Part shown: positions 46,237 through 58,391 of the stretch, in pieces
Layout: each line of letters starts with the position of its first letter
Numbering within the stretch: position 1 is the first letter of the stretch
From: Clarkia xantiana subsp. parviflora
Taxonomy: Eukaryota; Streptophyta; Magnoliopsida; Myrtales; Onagraceae
Reading direction: 5' to 3'
Assembly: GCA_036873135.1 (NCBI GenBank)
Contig: JAPTYO010000003.1
Span: forward strand, 24,762,001-24,826,000
Length of the DNA stretch: 64,000 bases
Notes under the pieces: model-generated
Seen by the model: only the letters and a program-made list of their open reading frames with translations
Told to the model about the DNA's origin: nothing
Database searches by the model: none
Made by a program: the position numbers and the translations under genes

Positions 46237-47031
46237 TGTCAAAGTGAAATAAACAAATAGATATTAAGTTAATGAATTGTTTTCTTCTTTTTTTTTTTAT
46301 TGGCATCAGTAGGTATTTTCTCTCTCATGCCTATTTCTATCCTACGCCTACCCTTCTGTTTGCTAGTACCGTACGTCTTCTTCTTCTTTTCCACCCCTTC
46401 TTCTTCAACGAACCAAAAACTCTTCATCACCTCTGCAACTTTTTATTCCTTTTCTCACTCCATGAAGCTACGGACTTCACCAGGGGCAAGTAGACACGTT
46501 TAGACAAAATTTAACATATTTTCAGGAGGGGCAAAGTTTACCCGACAAACTGAAAGAGTTTAGCTCCAGTGAGCGTCCATGGAGTTCAGGAGGGGCAAGT
46601 GCCCCTCCTGAGCCTCACATGGCTCCGTCCCTGTTCTTAACCCTAAATATTAAGGTCAATTTTTCTTATTGAACTTTTTCGATTTAATGTTAAAAAATGG
46701 AAAGTAACAAATATTATACTTCATATATCAAATATACTATTAATTAATAAAAAAAAAATCTAACATCAAATCACCACCTAAACAGTTAACATATATACTT
46801 AAAATTGTATATAAGTTTTTAAAATTGTAATATTTTTTAACTACATTCAGAATTTGCAACATATCATTTTTAACGTCAAATTCTCGATATGGTTAACCTT
46901 TAGGACAATACAAAAAAAAAAAAGTATTACAAGCATCTTACTTGTGAAACATTGTAAAAAGACCCAAATGATAGATCCAAAGATGCTAGTTCAATAGACC
47001 TTATACTTTGGCATTGGAGTAATTCGACGTC
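46237..47031. other. Intergenic DNA with repeat fragments
   Basis: A pyrimidine-rich stretch (46272-46500) has short open frames without family resemblance. Near 46515-46630 AGGAGGGGCAAG repeats and its inverse occur. A fragment of the dispersed repeat described at 12126 appears at about 46830-46950. Confidence 0.4.
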
Positions 47032-47508
47032 ACGGTGTAAACAAATCAAACTATTCATAAACTACTCGAAATCGGCTCGGTCGATAATGAAATTCGACTC
47101 GTTAAATTTTGAGAGAAGTCGAGCATCTTCTATTACCGAGTTGAGTACGAGTTTACCGGTACTCGACTCGAGAGGCTTGCGAGCCTATTCGAACTTTTTT
47201 ACTTTGTCGATTCAAGTTCTAACTCGAGTTTTTTCATTTACATAATATATTATATATGTATATATATATATTAAGTTCAAGCCAAGTTTAAGCTTGAGTT
47301 CATGCCAAAAACCTAATTGAGCCGAGTTCAAACTAAGGTACACCATTTATAATTTAGTTGGAAAAAATTAACTTGACGAGCCGAGTCGAACCGAACCGAG
47401 CTCAAACTCATTAAGTATGACACCGAGCCGAGTTCAAGCTCGAATAAAATGAGTCGAATCGAGTCAAGTTTGCTAGATACTCGACTCGGCTCGATTATAC
47501 CCCTAATT
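47032..47508. mobile_element. TCGAG-rich MITE-like insertion
   Basis: It starts GGTGTAAACAAATCAAACTA, ends TATACCCCTAATTTG, and is filled with ACTCGACTCG and GAGCCGAG motifs in both directions. It interrupts a unit that is intact at 48659-48800, where the flanks are adjacent, so it is an insertion. It is related to 4840-5225. Confidence 0.6.
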
Positions 47509-47549
47509 TGCACCCATAACTTTAAAATTACTTTCAACCTTTTAAACAA

Positions 47550-48080
47550 GGGTTAATAACCTATAAACTGTCTGAAGATTGCTCCATGTGAGATTTTGGT
47601 CTATAAAGTTTAAAATGTTAAAATGGACAGTCTCAGGTTTCATTTTTGTTGAAATTTGATGTTTCGGTATGATTACTTTAGAGAAGTCAATCCCGACGAA
47701 ACCGGCTGTCAAATAGGAGCTCTCATGCACGCTCCCTTCTCGTCACCTTGCCGGGACCGTCACCTAAGAAGGTGGCCACATCCGCACAAGTAAATATCGC
47801 TCTATTGTCGCTGAAAATCACTCCACACTATTCTGCTGAAAACTTTTTCTTTCGGATGTTCATATTTTGGAAGAAATTTGGCGATTTAATAAAAAGTAAA
47901 GGGATGGATTATGAGTGGGTTAAATGGTCGATGAAAATGTTTGAATGAGAGGAAATGACACACGAAGACACCAAATTTCAACTAAAATGAAAACTAGGAT
48001 TGTGCATTTCAACATTTTAAACTTCAGACACCAAAATCTCACATGGAGCAAACTTTAGACAGTTTATAGGTTCTTAATCC
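47550..48080. mobile_element. MULE-like element, family B (531 bp)
   Basis: Ends GGGTTAATAACCTATAAACT and the inverse of GGATTAAGAACCTATAAACT; perfect 9-bp duplication TTTAAACAA (47541-47549 and 48081-48089). The centre shares CGTCACCTTGCCGGGACCG and a TCACCTAAGAAGG block with the 12763 element in opposite orientation. No transposase. Confidence 0.88.
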
Positions 48081-48090
48081 TTTAAACAAT

Positions 48091-48605
48091 GGGAAAAGTA
48101 TGTAAAACATGCATCATGTTTTAAAAAGATGGTTTTATGGACTAATATGTTTTAAAACGTACATGTTTGAAATGATTGTTTTATGGACCAAAATGTTTTA
48201 AAATATACAACAAGCTTACAAAAGATGGTAAAATGATGTATCGTCCACTTGTTATCACTAGTCTCATTAAGTGAACACGTGCGGATCACGTTTTTTAAAA
48301 TAATAATAATTATTATTAGTATCTACATCCACCTATTAATAATCATTCATACGAATAAATTAATTTTTTACTTTTATTATTATTATTTTATTTCTAAAAA
48401 TATTTTTCGCACGTGTCCACCTAATGAAACTATTGATAACAAGTGGACGGTATATCATTTTAACATCTTTTGTAAGTTTGTTGTACATTTTAATACATAT
48501 TAGTCTATAAAACCATCTTTTTCATACATGTTGTACATTTTAAAACATATTAGTCCATAAAACCATCTTTTTCAAACATATTACATTGTTTTATATACTT
48601 ATCCC
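48091..48605. mobile_element. MULE-like element, family D (515 bp)
   Basis: Ends GGGAAAAGTATGTAAAAC and the inverse of GGGATAAGTATATAAAAC, with inverted arms of about 200 bp that hold AAAGATGGTTTTATGGACTA and TACCGTCCACTTGTTATCA-type blocks. A perfect 9-bp duplication TTAAACAAT flanks it (48082-48090 and 48606-48614). The left duplication overlaps the right duplication of the preceding MULE by 8 bp, so both inserted at the same spot. Confidence 0.88.
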
Positions 48606-48859
48606 TTAAACAATTGAAGTCCCTTTTCCTTTGTAACAACCACCACAAAATAATAACTCCAAAGACACTAGTTCAATGCACCCTATACTTTGGCAATGGA
48701 GTAAATCACACCCTATAATAACTTTCAAAATGACTTCCCACCTTTTCTAAACAATTGAACCCTCTTCCTTTGTAACAATAACCACAACATAATAAGTAAC
48801 CCTACATATTTGCTCTAGCAAGCCACTGAGTACCTAGGGTAAGTGGTGTTTGGTGCTGC

Positions 48860-51800
48860 TCAATGCAAGTTCAGTGGGGCCCTCGAGTCGGAGTCACGAT
48901 TAGGTGGGGGTGGCCCACTGGCTCGAGCGGGTCCAGTCGGCCTGATGATAAGCCTGCTTATGTCATCACCATAAGACCTGCCAGTTATGCTTCCACGCAT
49001 TCGGCCTACGGGCTGCTCGGTGTTCCCTCTCTGCTCACTAGGTGTAGGTGTAACGGGACTTAACCCGTGATGAGCAACGGGTTGTGGAGTATTTACGGGG
49101 CGGGTCCCATTTGGTCGGGGTGGCGGGCCCATCGGAGCCTGAGGGCGAAGCAGTCGGATCTGGGGATTGTTCAACCCGGCAAAGTGGGAGGCTTGAGGAG
49201 CGGGTTCCGGCGTTCTTACGGGGCGGGTCCCGGTTGGTTGGGGTGGTGGGCCCGTCGGAGTTTGAGGGTGAAGCAGTTGGACTTGGTTGAGAGCCATGTG
49301 CATATTATGAGGATTCTGGAATTGTGGATGGAGTAATTGATTTGGAAAAAGGTTCAAGTATTGATATGGATATGCAGCATTCTGTGGTATTTGTTGGGTA
49401 AAAGATGGTCCACCCTGAAAGGAAAGATAACATCAGTAAGTAGGGTTCATCAAATAGTAACATTGAAACTGTAAATCGATAAAAAGGCCGACATATTCTT
49501 GCTTACTTCAAGAGGAATACTATGAAAATATGCCACATAATGTAAAAACAGGTTACTTACCAAATAACACAATGAGCTTCGACTCAATTCACACAAAAAA
49601 AAGCTTTCGACCGTACACCAAATTTCGAACTATTATAATTTCTCCATTAAAACATGATAGAAATAGCATCAGCAAATCAACATAGCTTCTGTTAAAGTAC
49701 ATTACCTGGATGTTATGTATGCCATTTCCCATGGCATTTTAACAGAAATTTCAAAGTAGTTTGCAGTTTTCTACGCATTTGAAAGTTCAACTTGTTTTTT
49801 GTCAAGAAAAAAAATTAGCTTGTTTTTTGCGAAACACTCCAAGTTTAGTATATGGATAGACAACCAAGTGAAAAGACAAACCTGCATTGTCATGGTATAT
49901 GGAAATGGAGATGGAGGCACAGTTGAACCATGTACAGGTGGATAAGACATTGATGGACCACCATAAGGGATAGTAGGATTCGTGCTAAACCATCTCTGCA
50001 CAAAACCAGGTGGTGTCTGGAAACTCCCTTGCAGATTTTGTGGAGCTACCGGGGCTCTAATCACATTTACCGGGTTTGACTGTTCAGCAAAGCTCGAATT
50101 CACTTGCTGGCTCTGCAAATTACTCACCACAGGTGAAGAAGTTGGATCCACCACATTTGTTTGATTACTGACCTGCTGCAGAGGTTTTGTGTCTTCATTT
50201 TCCTTAGTATCGATCTCGTCAGCCTCATCAGCATCCTCGGTCAGATCATACACTGCATTGGAGCCAACAGCAGTTCCATGTCCTTGAGGATCATCTTGTG
50301 ATGTTGTGGATGGAGCAGTTTCTGTATCGGTCTCCATTACTGCCTTCCATGATCCATCATCAGAGATCAATACATGACTGACATCAGCACTCACCTCCTT
50401 CAGAACCTTTTATGGAAATAAACCGAAGAAAAGAGGTCAAGCACGGGCGAAAATGGAAAAACAAGTGCATAAGTCGAATGGGTGACCATACCTTAGCAAT
50501 GTTTTGGTCGATGCGGAGGTCAGTGAAGCACACAGATTTAGTGCAATTTGGGCAGTGCCATAAAGGATGGCTTGAATTCATACTGATGTAATTACTATAA
50601 TCAAAGCACTAAACAAAAAATGTGTAAGTATCTCAGAAGAATAACGGAGAAGTTGCAATAAGAAACTTCACACTTGATAGGTTAATAAAACAGTCACTCA
50701 TGTTGTCTATTTAGGTCACAGTTACATCTAATATGGTAAGTCGAAAGTACCGAGTATGGGATTTCTTCGAGGAAGTTCCTTTTTATTTAAAAAGTAATAA
50801 TTTAAAAGCCAAAATTGCTACTACAAACTAAAATTAAGCAATCTTTGTTGGGATTCTGGTATCAAGAGATCCTCAGAAGTTGAGAAAAATTGGATGATCA
50901 ATGATTTCAGTTTCAAGTCTGAAAAGCCTACATGCAGGCGTTAAGTACTTAATATCTTCAAGTTTTTAAACCAATGGAAAGATTTTGTAAAATGATCATG
51001 CCGTAGATATACTTAGTTTTCAAATTCATTACATCAATAACTAAATGGAAAGTCTATAATATAATTAGTATGTCCACAGGATGCAATTTAACAGCACAGT
51101 TGTTGGGACCCGTTACCTGAAGATGGCTGCATGATTGTCCTTTTACAGGAACTTGGATTCGAGTATGGCTGTTCAAGATAAGAAAGGTGACCAAATGTAT
51201 AATGAACAATGAGAGATGAGGCACAGAGGAGAAAAACTAGAAAACAAAGGCACAGAGTAAAGTCGAATTCGTGCAGCAGTAGCAGACACTCCAACGTACC
51301 TGATGGGACAATTCAGAGATATCCTTGACTGCCCCTCAATTATGTCAGAGTCTACAATTAACAATACACCAAAACTAGATATTGTCAAGCAAAGAGTTGG
51401 ACACTGTAAAGCAATGTGCATTTCAAAGTGAAACAACAGATTACATGTCCATCAACTATACCTGGATAAGTAGTAGAAGTGACCGAGGGAGCATAATCTT
51501 TCAGCAAGGTAGACTCGGGTTGAGATGAGATACTCATTAAGGCAACAGCTATCACATAATGTCCTGTAAAATGATTATAATGAAGACTATGCTAGAATGG
51601 TGGATCTCAGAAAGTAACCTAAATGAAATCAAGGCCATCTCTCATCTTACCAGAAAACCGACCAACAGCTTGGAGGATATTTGCTCCATAGTTTACCATA
51701 TGAGTAACATTCGTGGGCAATTGGGGGCTCGGGTCCTTAAAGAGAAAAGAGAACAATGCTTCAAGAATTTAGAGAAATAACACATTAACTGAACACCTTA

Positions 51801-53904
51801 ACGTCAACTTAAAATTGTATCCGAAATGTAAATGGTCAACCAACCAAGAAGCTGTTTGTCCTTCTCTCGACTTCACAGCCATTCAACAAAATGCTAGAAA
51901 ACCAAGAAAACAGCTGTAAGAATCTTAATATAAGCTTGGTTGTTTTCAGATCAGAAGAGGTGAAAGTCCCATACTTTACATTCTGAGGAGTTGCTATGCA
52001 AGCAGAAGTCTCCACATTATCCAATCGTGCTGTAAACAACATCTGCAGGAAGATGTTTGGTACTGATGAAGCTAGCTCATGAAATGGAGGTACGAGGTGA
52101 AATAAAGGGGTGGCTTTATTGAAATATTTAATGCCGATGGAACTCCATACTCAAAACCAAATATAAGCCAAAGGGGGAAAAAGACTTTAGTTACTTACTA
52201 TCTTTTCCTCTGCAGACGGTGATTTACTCTTTAAAAAATGAAAGTCACTCATAAACGCTCCATATGCAGGCTAGAAATGGATTCGGAATTAGGGAACATG
52301 CAGTTCTGGATAAATGAATGAACAAATGATTACAAAAGATGTGAAGGTGACAGGTGTACCTGTACTTCAAGAGAACCAAGTATTTGACCCATCTTAATTT
52401 GTGGATAGAACCTGCAGGTGCATGGTGCAGAAAAATAGCATTATCACGCACGCACTACAAGGATACACACGTGTAGATGATAAAAAGCAGAGGACTGCAG
52501 AACTTGCAATGCGGCCAAGCATTCTACCTGCCGAAAATTGATGATATTGCAGAATGAGCATCACTAGGTTCAACATTAACATCTATCATCTGGCCGAAAA
52601 AGCTTCCAATCTATGCATGCAAAAATGATTGATAATGAGCATTTCGACAAATCGTAGAGTGGATATTTCTGCAATTCACTCATCGGGAATCAATAAAAGT
52701 AGATTCATACTTCATCTGCGTATGACATTAGATCCTGAGACTCCTTTTCTGTAAACCATTGAGCCTTGCAGGCGCCCTATATATATTGAGAACAGAACAC
52801 AAACTGAGATCAGTTTCTACATCAAGCAACATATTAAAAAGGTATAGATGTTTCAGGAAGTTTATTTACTTGTGGCTCTTTATAATGAATGCACCTTCTT
52901 GGTGATAATAAAGAATAGAAGATGCCATTTTCATACCTTAACAGAAAGCATCAATACCAGGACATTTGCTTTTGAGTATTCATCCATTCTCTGACGCCGT
53001 ATCTGTTAATATCACAGGCATATATCACATAATATAGGAAGAAATCAGTAATAGCCTTAGTATGAATGAGGCATGATGCCTACTTCATACGAAATAAATA
53101 CAATTGTAACATTCACAGAAACAGAAACATATCTAGAGACCCACCTCATTTATTAATCCCGGCAACTTGTTAGCCGCAGAAGGAATCTCATTTTGTGAAA
53201 TGGAATAATCAATCCCTCTGATTGCAAAAGTAAATTTAGTCAATAGTAAAAAAAAGGAAAAGTAAAATCAGATAAAATAGTAGAACCACTGCAGAAAGTT
53301 CTCTCCAAGGAGAAGAAACAAAACCAACTCAAACAAAGACAATAACCCGTCAAGTACTGCTTTAGCTCAATATGCTGGAACACAAGATACAAACTGAATG
53401 CTTTTTTATTTTACTATCATCATATTATTTTTCGTAAAGAGCATAATCCAAATTAGTTGATGAACTAACCACCCTAAACATTCAAACCTAAGCTAAACAT
53501 TAGGGTTTTTGCTAGGTTGATATTAACCTAAACTTAACCTAACTGTCTCATAACAACTGCATTCAATAAAACTTCGGCAAATAACGAGCTACATTACTCC
53601 GATCATCCATAAACAAACCCTAACCTGAGAATTCCGTCAAACCAAAGCAAAAACAACACACCAAACAGAATTTCACGTTTATCTTGAGTTTGAGCAAGGT
53701 GAAGCACCTGGCGAGCGAAACGAACAGCTCGATGTACTTCTGGTTGTTGAACCGAGAAGGGGAAGAGTCAGGATCCGCCTTCAGGTACGTGGCCAGGCGA
53801 TCTGCTACAGCGGTTATTCTGAAACTGTTCATCACGGAAGGCGAGAGCTGGCTCGGAGCGTCCACCGTCGCCGGCGGCGAAGGAGTTGCCGATGTACCCG
53901 CCAT
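48860..53904 (-). CDS. PIAL: PIAL-type E3 SUMO-protein ligase with SP-RING, 737 aa
   Basis: Sixteen exons: 53708-53904, 53145-53217, 52937-53002, 52711-52776, 52528-52610, 52360-52411, 52199-52270, 51975-52042, 51845-51893, 51651-51735, 51462-51563, 51300-51351, 51117-51168, 50492-50608, 49882-50406 and 48860-49414 (2,214 nt in frame). The MIZ/SP-RING zinc finger has Cys335, His337, Cys340, Cys358 and Cys361 (KGQSCSHLQCFDY, HPLWHCPNC), and recruits the SUMO-loaded E2. VYDLTED at 430-436 is a likely SUMO-interacting motif. Arabidopsis PIAL1/2 build SUMO chains and act in transcriptional silencing and stress. The N-terminal helical region (RITAVADRLATYL) is conserved. The C-terminus is Pro/Gln-rich with two imperfect repeats. 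The last intron (49415-49881) could hide a small exon near 49690, which I rejected for lack of an acceptor. Confidence 0.92.
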
Positions 53905-54205
53905 TTCTGCGCCGGGAGTTCACTGCTACAGTGGTTTTATATACCTGAAAAGTGAAGAAGCAAAAGACGCTTTTCATACTGTTACCAAAAACAAAAAAAG
54001 AGACTACCATTTTTTGAAAGATTAATATTTTTAAATAATTCATTTGTTATCGCGCGTTAAATTTCGATGTCGTTTTGAATTTCCATCCTCAAACTTTAGA
54101 CTAAATGAAACTACGTCCTTGAATTATGATTTAATCCAATTGCACCTTCATACTTTCCGGTTAGAGTAGATTTCATTGAGATGCATTGTTACAAAAACTA
54201 TGGAA

Positions 54206-56232
54206 TATGAATTTATCATTCCTTCTTTAGTTTTATGTTTGTTTTCAGATTCGGCTCTAAATTCTAAAAAGGTCCCAAAAATGAAGTCCACCTTTAAACA
54301 TCATATTCATCATTATTTTCTGACGTAAAAAACGGAATTAATTAAAAAATGACGACTCTAATTATATTTCAGCACAGTTCAACCAATTAGAAGATAATTA
54401 ATATATTTCTTTTAAGCGAGCATACAACTCTCTGTTGTATTGCGATCTTCCCCTTTCTTCCTTACCTTGTCGATTCTATGTGAAATAACTCTGATGAGAA
54501 GAAAAACATAATGTGTTAGTATTTGGGACTAGAGTCTTGGAGGGTAGATACTATTTCTAATTGATGCATTTCACCTAAAAGACCTGAACAATAAGACCCT
54601 AGGTAAAGTTTTATACGAATTTCTGATAGAGATAATGACATTTATAAGCTTGCAAAGTATAAGGATGAAAAGAAACAAGTGCAGAAGTTTAAGATATATT
54701 CGTAATTACAAAGAAGTTGAACACTATATATAAATACTTATAATTGATGTTGTAACGAATTGGCCAAAAAAAATGTTGTAACGAACTTTTGAAATCAATG
54801 AAATGATTCCCGCGCGATCTTCATTCTCCTTCACCCTCTCCATTCCGGCCTGAAATCTCCTTCTTCAATCCTTACTTCGTTTGCTTTACTTACAACTCCG
54901 ACCATAGCCTGAACTCCGATTGACACTACATGAACCCTATCTACTACTTCCAACAATCCCAATTTCACTACAAAAGTTGGCATGAACCTCCCAATTTATT
55001 GGAGAAGTCGCTGACGATCACTAGAGATGCTGGCGAGCTTCGTTTATGACTCTTTAGCCTCGATTAGAGCTACAATGCTCATAATTAGAGCTTTTAGAGT
55101 CACGTGGGCTCCAACGAAATCTTTTGTGGCTCAGAATAGAGACCAGTCAAGCGGCTCCGGTCAGAGCCATATGTGGTTATGATGAAGCCTACTTCTGCTC
55201 CAATTAGAGTAAGAAAACTCTAGTTATAACGTAAATATAAATACGACTATATATGGGAAGTATGTGATATGAATTTATTATTCATTATTTAGTTTTATGT
55301 TCTGCAGATTCGACACTGAATGAAATTCTAAATTTCAAAAGGATCATAATAACGAATCATATTTCTATATCTTTTGACTTTAAATAAAACAGAATTAGCC
55401 AAAAATTAACAAATCTCCAATTGAATTTCAGTGCCCAAGGTCATATTCTTTTTTATGTAGCATATAACACTCTATTGTAATGTGCTCTTCACCCCTTCTT
55501 TATCACCTTACCAATTATTTGTGAAATAACTCACATTATAAGAAAAACAGACTGCATTAATAATTCTGACTGAAGTTTCGGAAAGAATGTACTATTTCTA
55601 TTTGCTGCATTTCACCGAAAAGACCTGAAGTAATAAGGCCATGGACAAAGCGCTACACGAAGTCCTAATAATGATATGTATGAGTTTACAAAGTATAAGG
55701 ATGAAAAGATACAATTGTAGAAGTATAGGATATCTTTGTAATTATATAAAAAAAATATTGTATATAAATATTTGTAATTGCTGTAACTAACTTTTAAAAT
55801 CAATCAAATGATTCCCGCGTATTCTTCATTCTTCTACATCCTCTCTATTATGATACGAAACCTTCTTCTTCAACCCTTACTTCGTCTGCCTTATTTACAA
55901 CTTTGACCATAACCTAAAATCCATTTGACACTACATAGAATTCTAGCTACTACTTGATCCCAAGTTTATTACATTGGAGAAGTTGTCGACGACCACATAA
56001 ATTGGCGAGGTTCAGTTAAGAGCTCTCTAACTCAATTAAATCTAGAAGGCTCACAATCAGAACTTTTAGGGCCATATGGGTTATAATGGTTATGATGAAA
56101 TCGTTTGTAGCTCTGACCAGAGACCAGACGAGTAGTTCTGGTCGGAGCCATATAGAGTTTTGATGAAGTCCATTTTCGCTCCAATCTAGGTAAGAAAGCT
56201 CTAATTGGAATAAACATGAATATGACTATATT
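54206..56232. repeat. ~1-kb tandem duplication, probably transposon-derived
   Basis: Unit 1 (54206-55267) and unit 2 (55268-about 56232) match along their whole length: TATGAATTTATCATT, TGAAATAACTC, TGCATTTCACC, AAGTATAAGGATGAAAAGA, AATGATTCCCGCG, CTTACTTCGTNTGC, TTGACACTACATG and GCTCCAATTNAGGTAAGAAA. Identity is perhaps 70-75%, so the duplication is old. Each unit has TATATAAATA before a leader-like CTTCATTCT tract, which could mean a promoter. No coding sequence is recognisable. Confidence 0.75.
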
Positions 56233-56369
56233 AAACCTTGTATGTTATAACTATAAGAGTTTAATACATTACAAGCATTCCAATGATGATTATCATAAGA
56301 TCAAATCAATCAATATTTATATCATTTGTAACATGTTGAACAAACCCTGAATTACGTTAATTTCGAATC

Positions 56370-57110
56370 TCAATTCGAATTTTCCTCCTTTTTCTTTCGC
56401 TTTAGCTCGAGTGCAATCCGCGCATTTTCAAGCTTCATCTTTTCGTTCTCCATTCTCATCTCCTCCAATTCTTGATCTCTTTTACTGCATATCATCTCCC
56501 ACTCCAACCTCTGCCTCTTCAACTCCAACACATCTAATTGATACCGCGATTTCCGCTCTTCTAACCGAACCACACGACATTCATTGTCATCGCGATCATC
56601 ATCATCATCAAAGTTGTGATTTTTCATAGATCTTCGCAATTCCGGGTCGTGTGGCAAATGCAATCGATTCCCATTATGATAAGAACACATCTCTTCATAA
56701 AACAAATGCTTCGAGCCCAAAATCTTCCTCACCTCATCTTTCTCCTTCTCCGACAAGAACTCGATGACATTCAACAATGTCGGGTTCTCAACAACCTCGC
56801 ATGATGTTCCACGACCGAGCATTTCGTTCAATCTCTTGTACTTCTTGTTAAGGTCATTGAACTTGTCTTCACACTGCTGAGGCGACACCCTAAATCCCCT
56901 GTCGGAAATGGCTTTCGACACCAATTTCCACTTCCCACATTTTCCTTTTCCGACAACATCGTCGACTGCGTAAGACACCGCGGTGATTAAAAGCCGAATC
57001 ATCTTTTCGGACCACTTCACTCGATGACATGGCACCTGCAATGTTGATTGAGTCGATGATCTATGAAGATCAGGAAAATTGGCTCCTTGAGACATATGGC
57101 TCAAACCCAA
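56370..57110 (-). CDS. Trihelix (GT-type, MYB/SANT-like) DNA-binding protein, 246 aa
   Basis: A single exon. The trihelix domain (about residues 31-120) begins RVKWSEKMIRLLITAVSYAV and contains GKWKLVSKAISDRGFRVSP and QQCEDKFNDLNKKYKRLNEM, with the family's spaced tryptophans (Trp33 and that in KWKLV). It is followed by a very conserved stretch ending FYEEMCSYHNGNRLHLPHD. An acidic linker (FDDDDDRDDNE) leads to a C-terminal coiled coil of about 60 residues (RYQLDVLELKRQRLEWE ...), probably for dimerisation. It resembles Arabidopsis At1g21200/At1g76870-type factors; the hypoxia factor HRA1 is a more distant relative. Nuclear transcription factor by family; target genes unknown. Start is the first ATG in frame. 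Plus-strand frames here are shadows. Confidence 0.92.
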   Translation of the reverse strand: MGLSHMSQGANFPDLHRSSTQSTLQVPCHRVKWSEKMIRLLITAVSYAVDDVVGKGKCGKWKLVSKAISDRGFRVSPQQCEDKFNDLNKKYKRLNEMLGRGTSCEVVENPTLLNVIEFLSEKEKDEVRKILGSKHLFYEEMCSYHNGNRLHLPHDPELRRSMKNHNFDDDDDRDDNECRVVRLEERKSRYQLDVLELKRQRLEWEMICSKRDQELEEMRMENEKMKLENARIALELKRKKKEENSN

Positions 57111-57140
57111 CTATCTCAAAACCTTATTTTCTCCGAAATC

Positions 57141-57452
57141 GAATCAAAGATACCTCAAACAATCTGTAACACAAGATCAAGAACGTCTATTTCTTGAACC
57201 CCACCAAAAATCAAGAACACCCATTTCTTGAATTCCGCCCAAATTTTCTTTTTCTTTTTTCTTTTTACAGCATTAGTCGCTCAAGGTTCTAATGCAAGCA
57301 TTCGAATCAAAGAACCTCAAACAATCTGTAAAACAAGATCAAGAACGTCTATTTCTTGAACCCCACCAAAAACCAAGAACACCCAATTCTTGAATTCCGC
57401 CTAAAAAGATTATTTTTTTCTTTTTACAGGCTCAAGGTTCTAATGCAAGCAT
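57141..57452. repeat. 163-bp tandem duplication upstream of the trihelix gene
   Basis: Unit 1 (57141-57303) and unit 2 (57304-about 57452) share GAATCAAAGA, CTCAAACAATCTGTAA, ACAAGATCAAGAACGTCTAT, TTCTTGAACCCCACCAAAAA and AAGGTTCTAATGCAAGCA at about 90% or better. It begins 31 bp upstream of the start codon, so it duplicates part of the 5' leader or promoter. Confidence 0.85.
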
Positions 57453-58391
57453 CTACATCAGGCAGTCCGACAACCTTAAAGAACACACGACAAGACACAA
57501 TCAGGCCAAGAAATCAGCACAATGTGGTAAAGTTTCAATTTTTCAAGTTGAGACAGAACCTGAAGACATGGGAGCAACTTATCTGGGAAAAATACTCAGA
57601 TTTTCTGCAGATCCATGAGAGATTAAGCTAGATGAAGCTCAGAAGAGCGGATATTGAAGGTATTGCGCAAATGGGAGGAGAGACAAGTGGCATGTGGCCA
57701 TTGTTTATATACCGAATTGGGAAGGTGTATTAAAGAAATGAAAGTGGGGGATGGTGGTTTTTTTGCAGGTTCAATGAATGGGAATGGGAAGGAAAAATCT
57801 GATTGGTCCCAACAGAGATGGTATGATAATTATTATGGTTAATTATAAAAAAAATATAATTAATTGTCAAATTATTAGTTGATATTTAGGTAGTTGAATA
57901 AATGCTCCTTAATTATGAATTTGTTTTTTTCTAATTTTTTGGTAGCTTTTATTTGTTAAAACTTTTTGGCTTTTGCTATCTTAAAGTTTTATTCTTTTAT
58001 GTAAAAATTGTTAGTTATGTTCGGATTTTTCAATAAGTTGAACGGAATGAGTTATGCATTGAATAAAAATATGATAAATTGCCAACTATTGATTGAACAG
58101 TCAAATAAATTTATATTTGAGGCGTTTAAAAAGTGATACTTAAAAAATCAAATAAATTGCTGGTAATTTTCTTTATCACGTGTTAGTTATCGAAGTAATT
58201 CCATCCAAAAAAGACGAAAATACTAATAGAGCTAACAATTTATACATATTTTTTTTATAAAACTTGAAAATCTAGTACTTAAGGGTACTAAAGTTTCAAT
58301 CTTATAAGTTGAGGGACTACGAGACACTAGTTACAAATTTACAATGTTACACGGGTCTTTCTGGTATGCTTCTGGAGCATGGTGCTTCTGC
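57453..58391. other. Upstream of the trihelix gene, then AT-rich intergenic DNA
   Basis: The first ~300 bp should contain the trihelix promoter (leftward). Short open frames exist on the plus strand but show no family features. The remainder is AT-rich with no element recognised. Confidence 0.4.

Larger units (their letters stand above)
46977..48800. repeat. Tandem duplication, one unit carrying three insertions
   Basis: Unit a starts at 46977 (CCAAAGATGCTAGTTCAATA) and is completed only at about 48658 (TTGAAGTCCCTTTTCCTTTG...). Unit b is 48659-about 48800 and has the same order without interruption: TATACTTTGGCAATGGAGTA, CTTTTCTAAACAATTGAA, CCTTTGTAACAA. Unit a is inflated by the TCGAG repeat (47032) and two MULE-like elements (47550 and 48091). 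Confidence 0.75.

Noticed and set aside
49680..49740. Possible extra PIAL exon ending CATCCAG|GTAATG
   Set aside because: In the required phase a TAA precedes it and no AG acceptor lies between the stop and the donor; direct joining of 49882 to 49414 keeps the frame.
51975..52042. Exon ending at CAGAAT|GTAAAG in the PIAL gene
   Set aside because: It breaks the phase to the next exon; AA|GTATGG at 51975 keeps the frame and joins to ILLNGCEVERRTN.
56411..56804. Plus-strand frames over the trihelix gene
   Set aside because: Antisense to a strongly conserved coding region.
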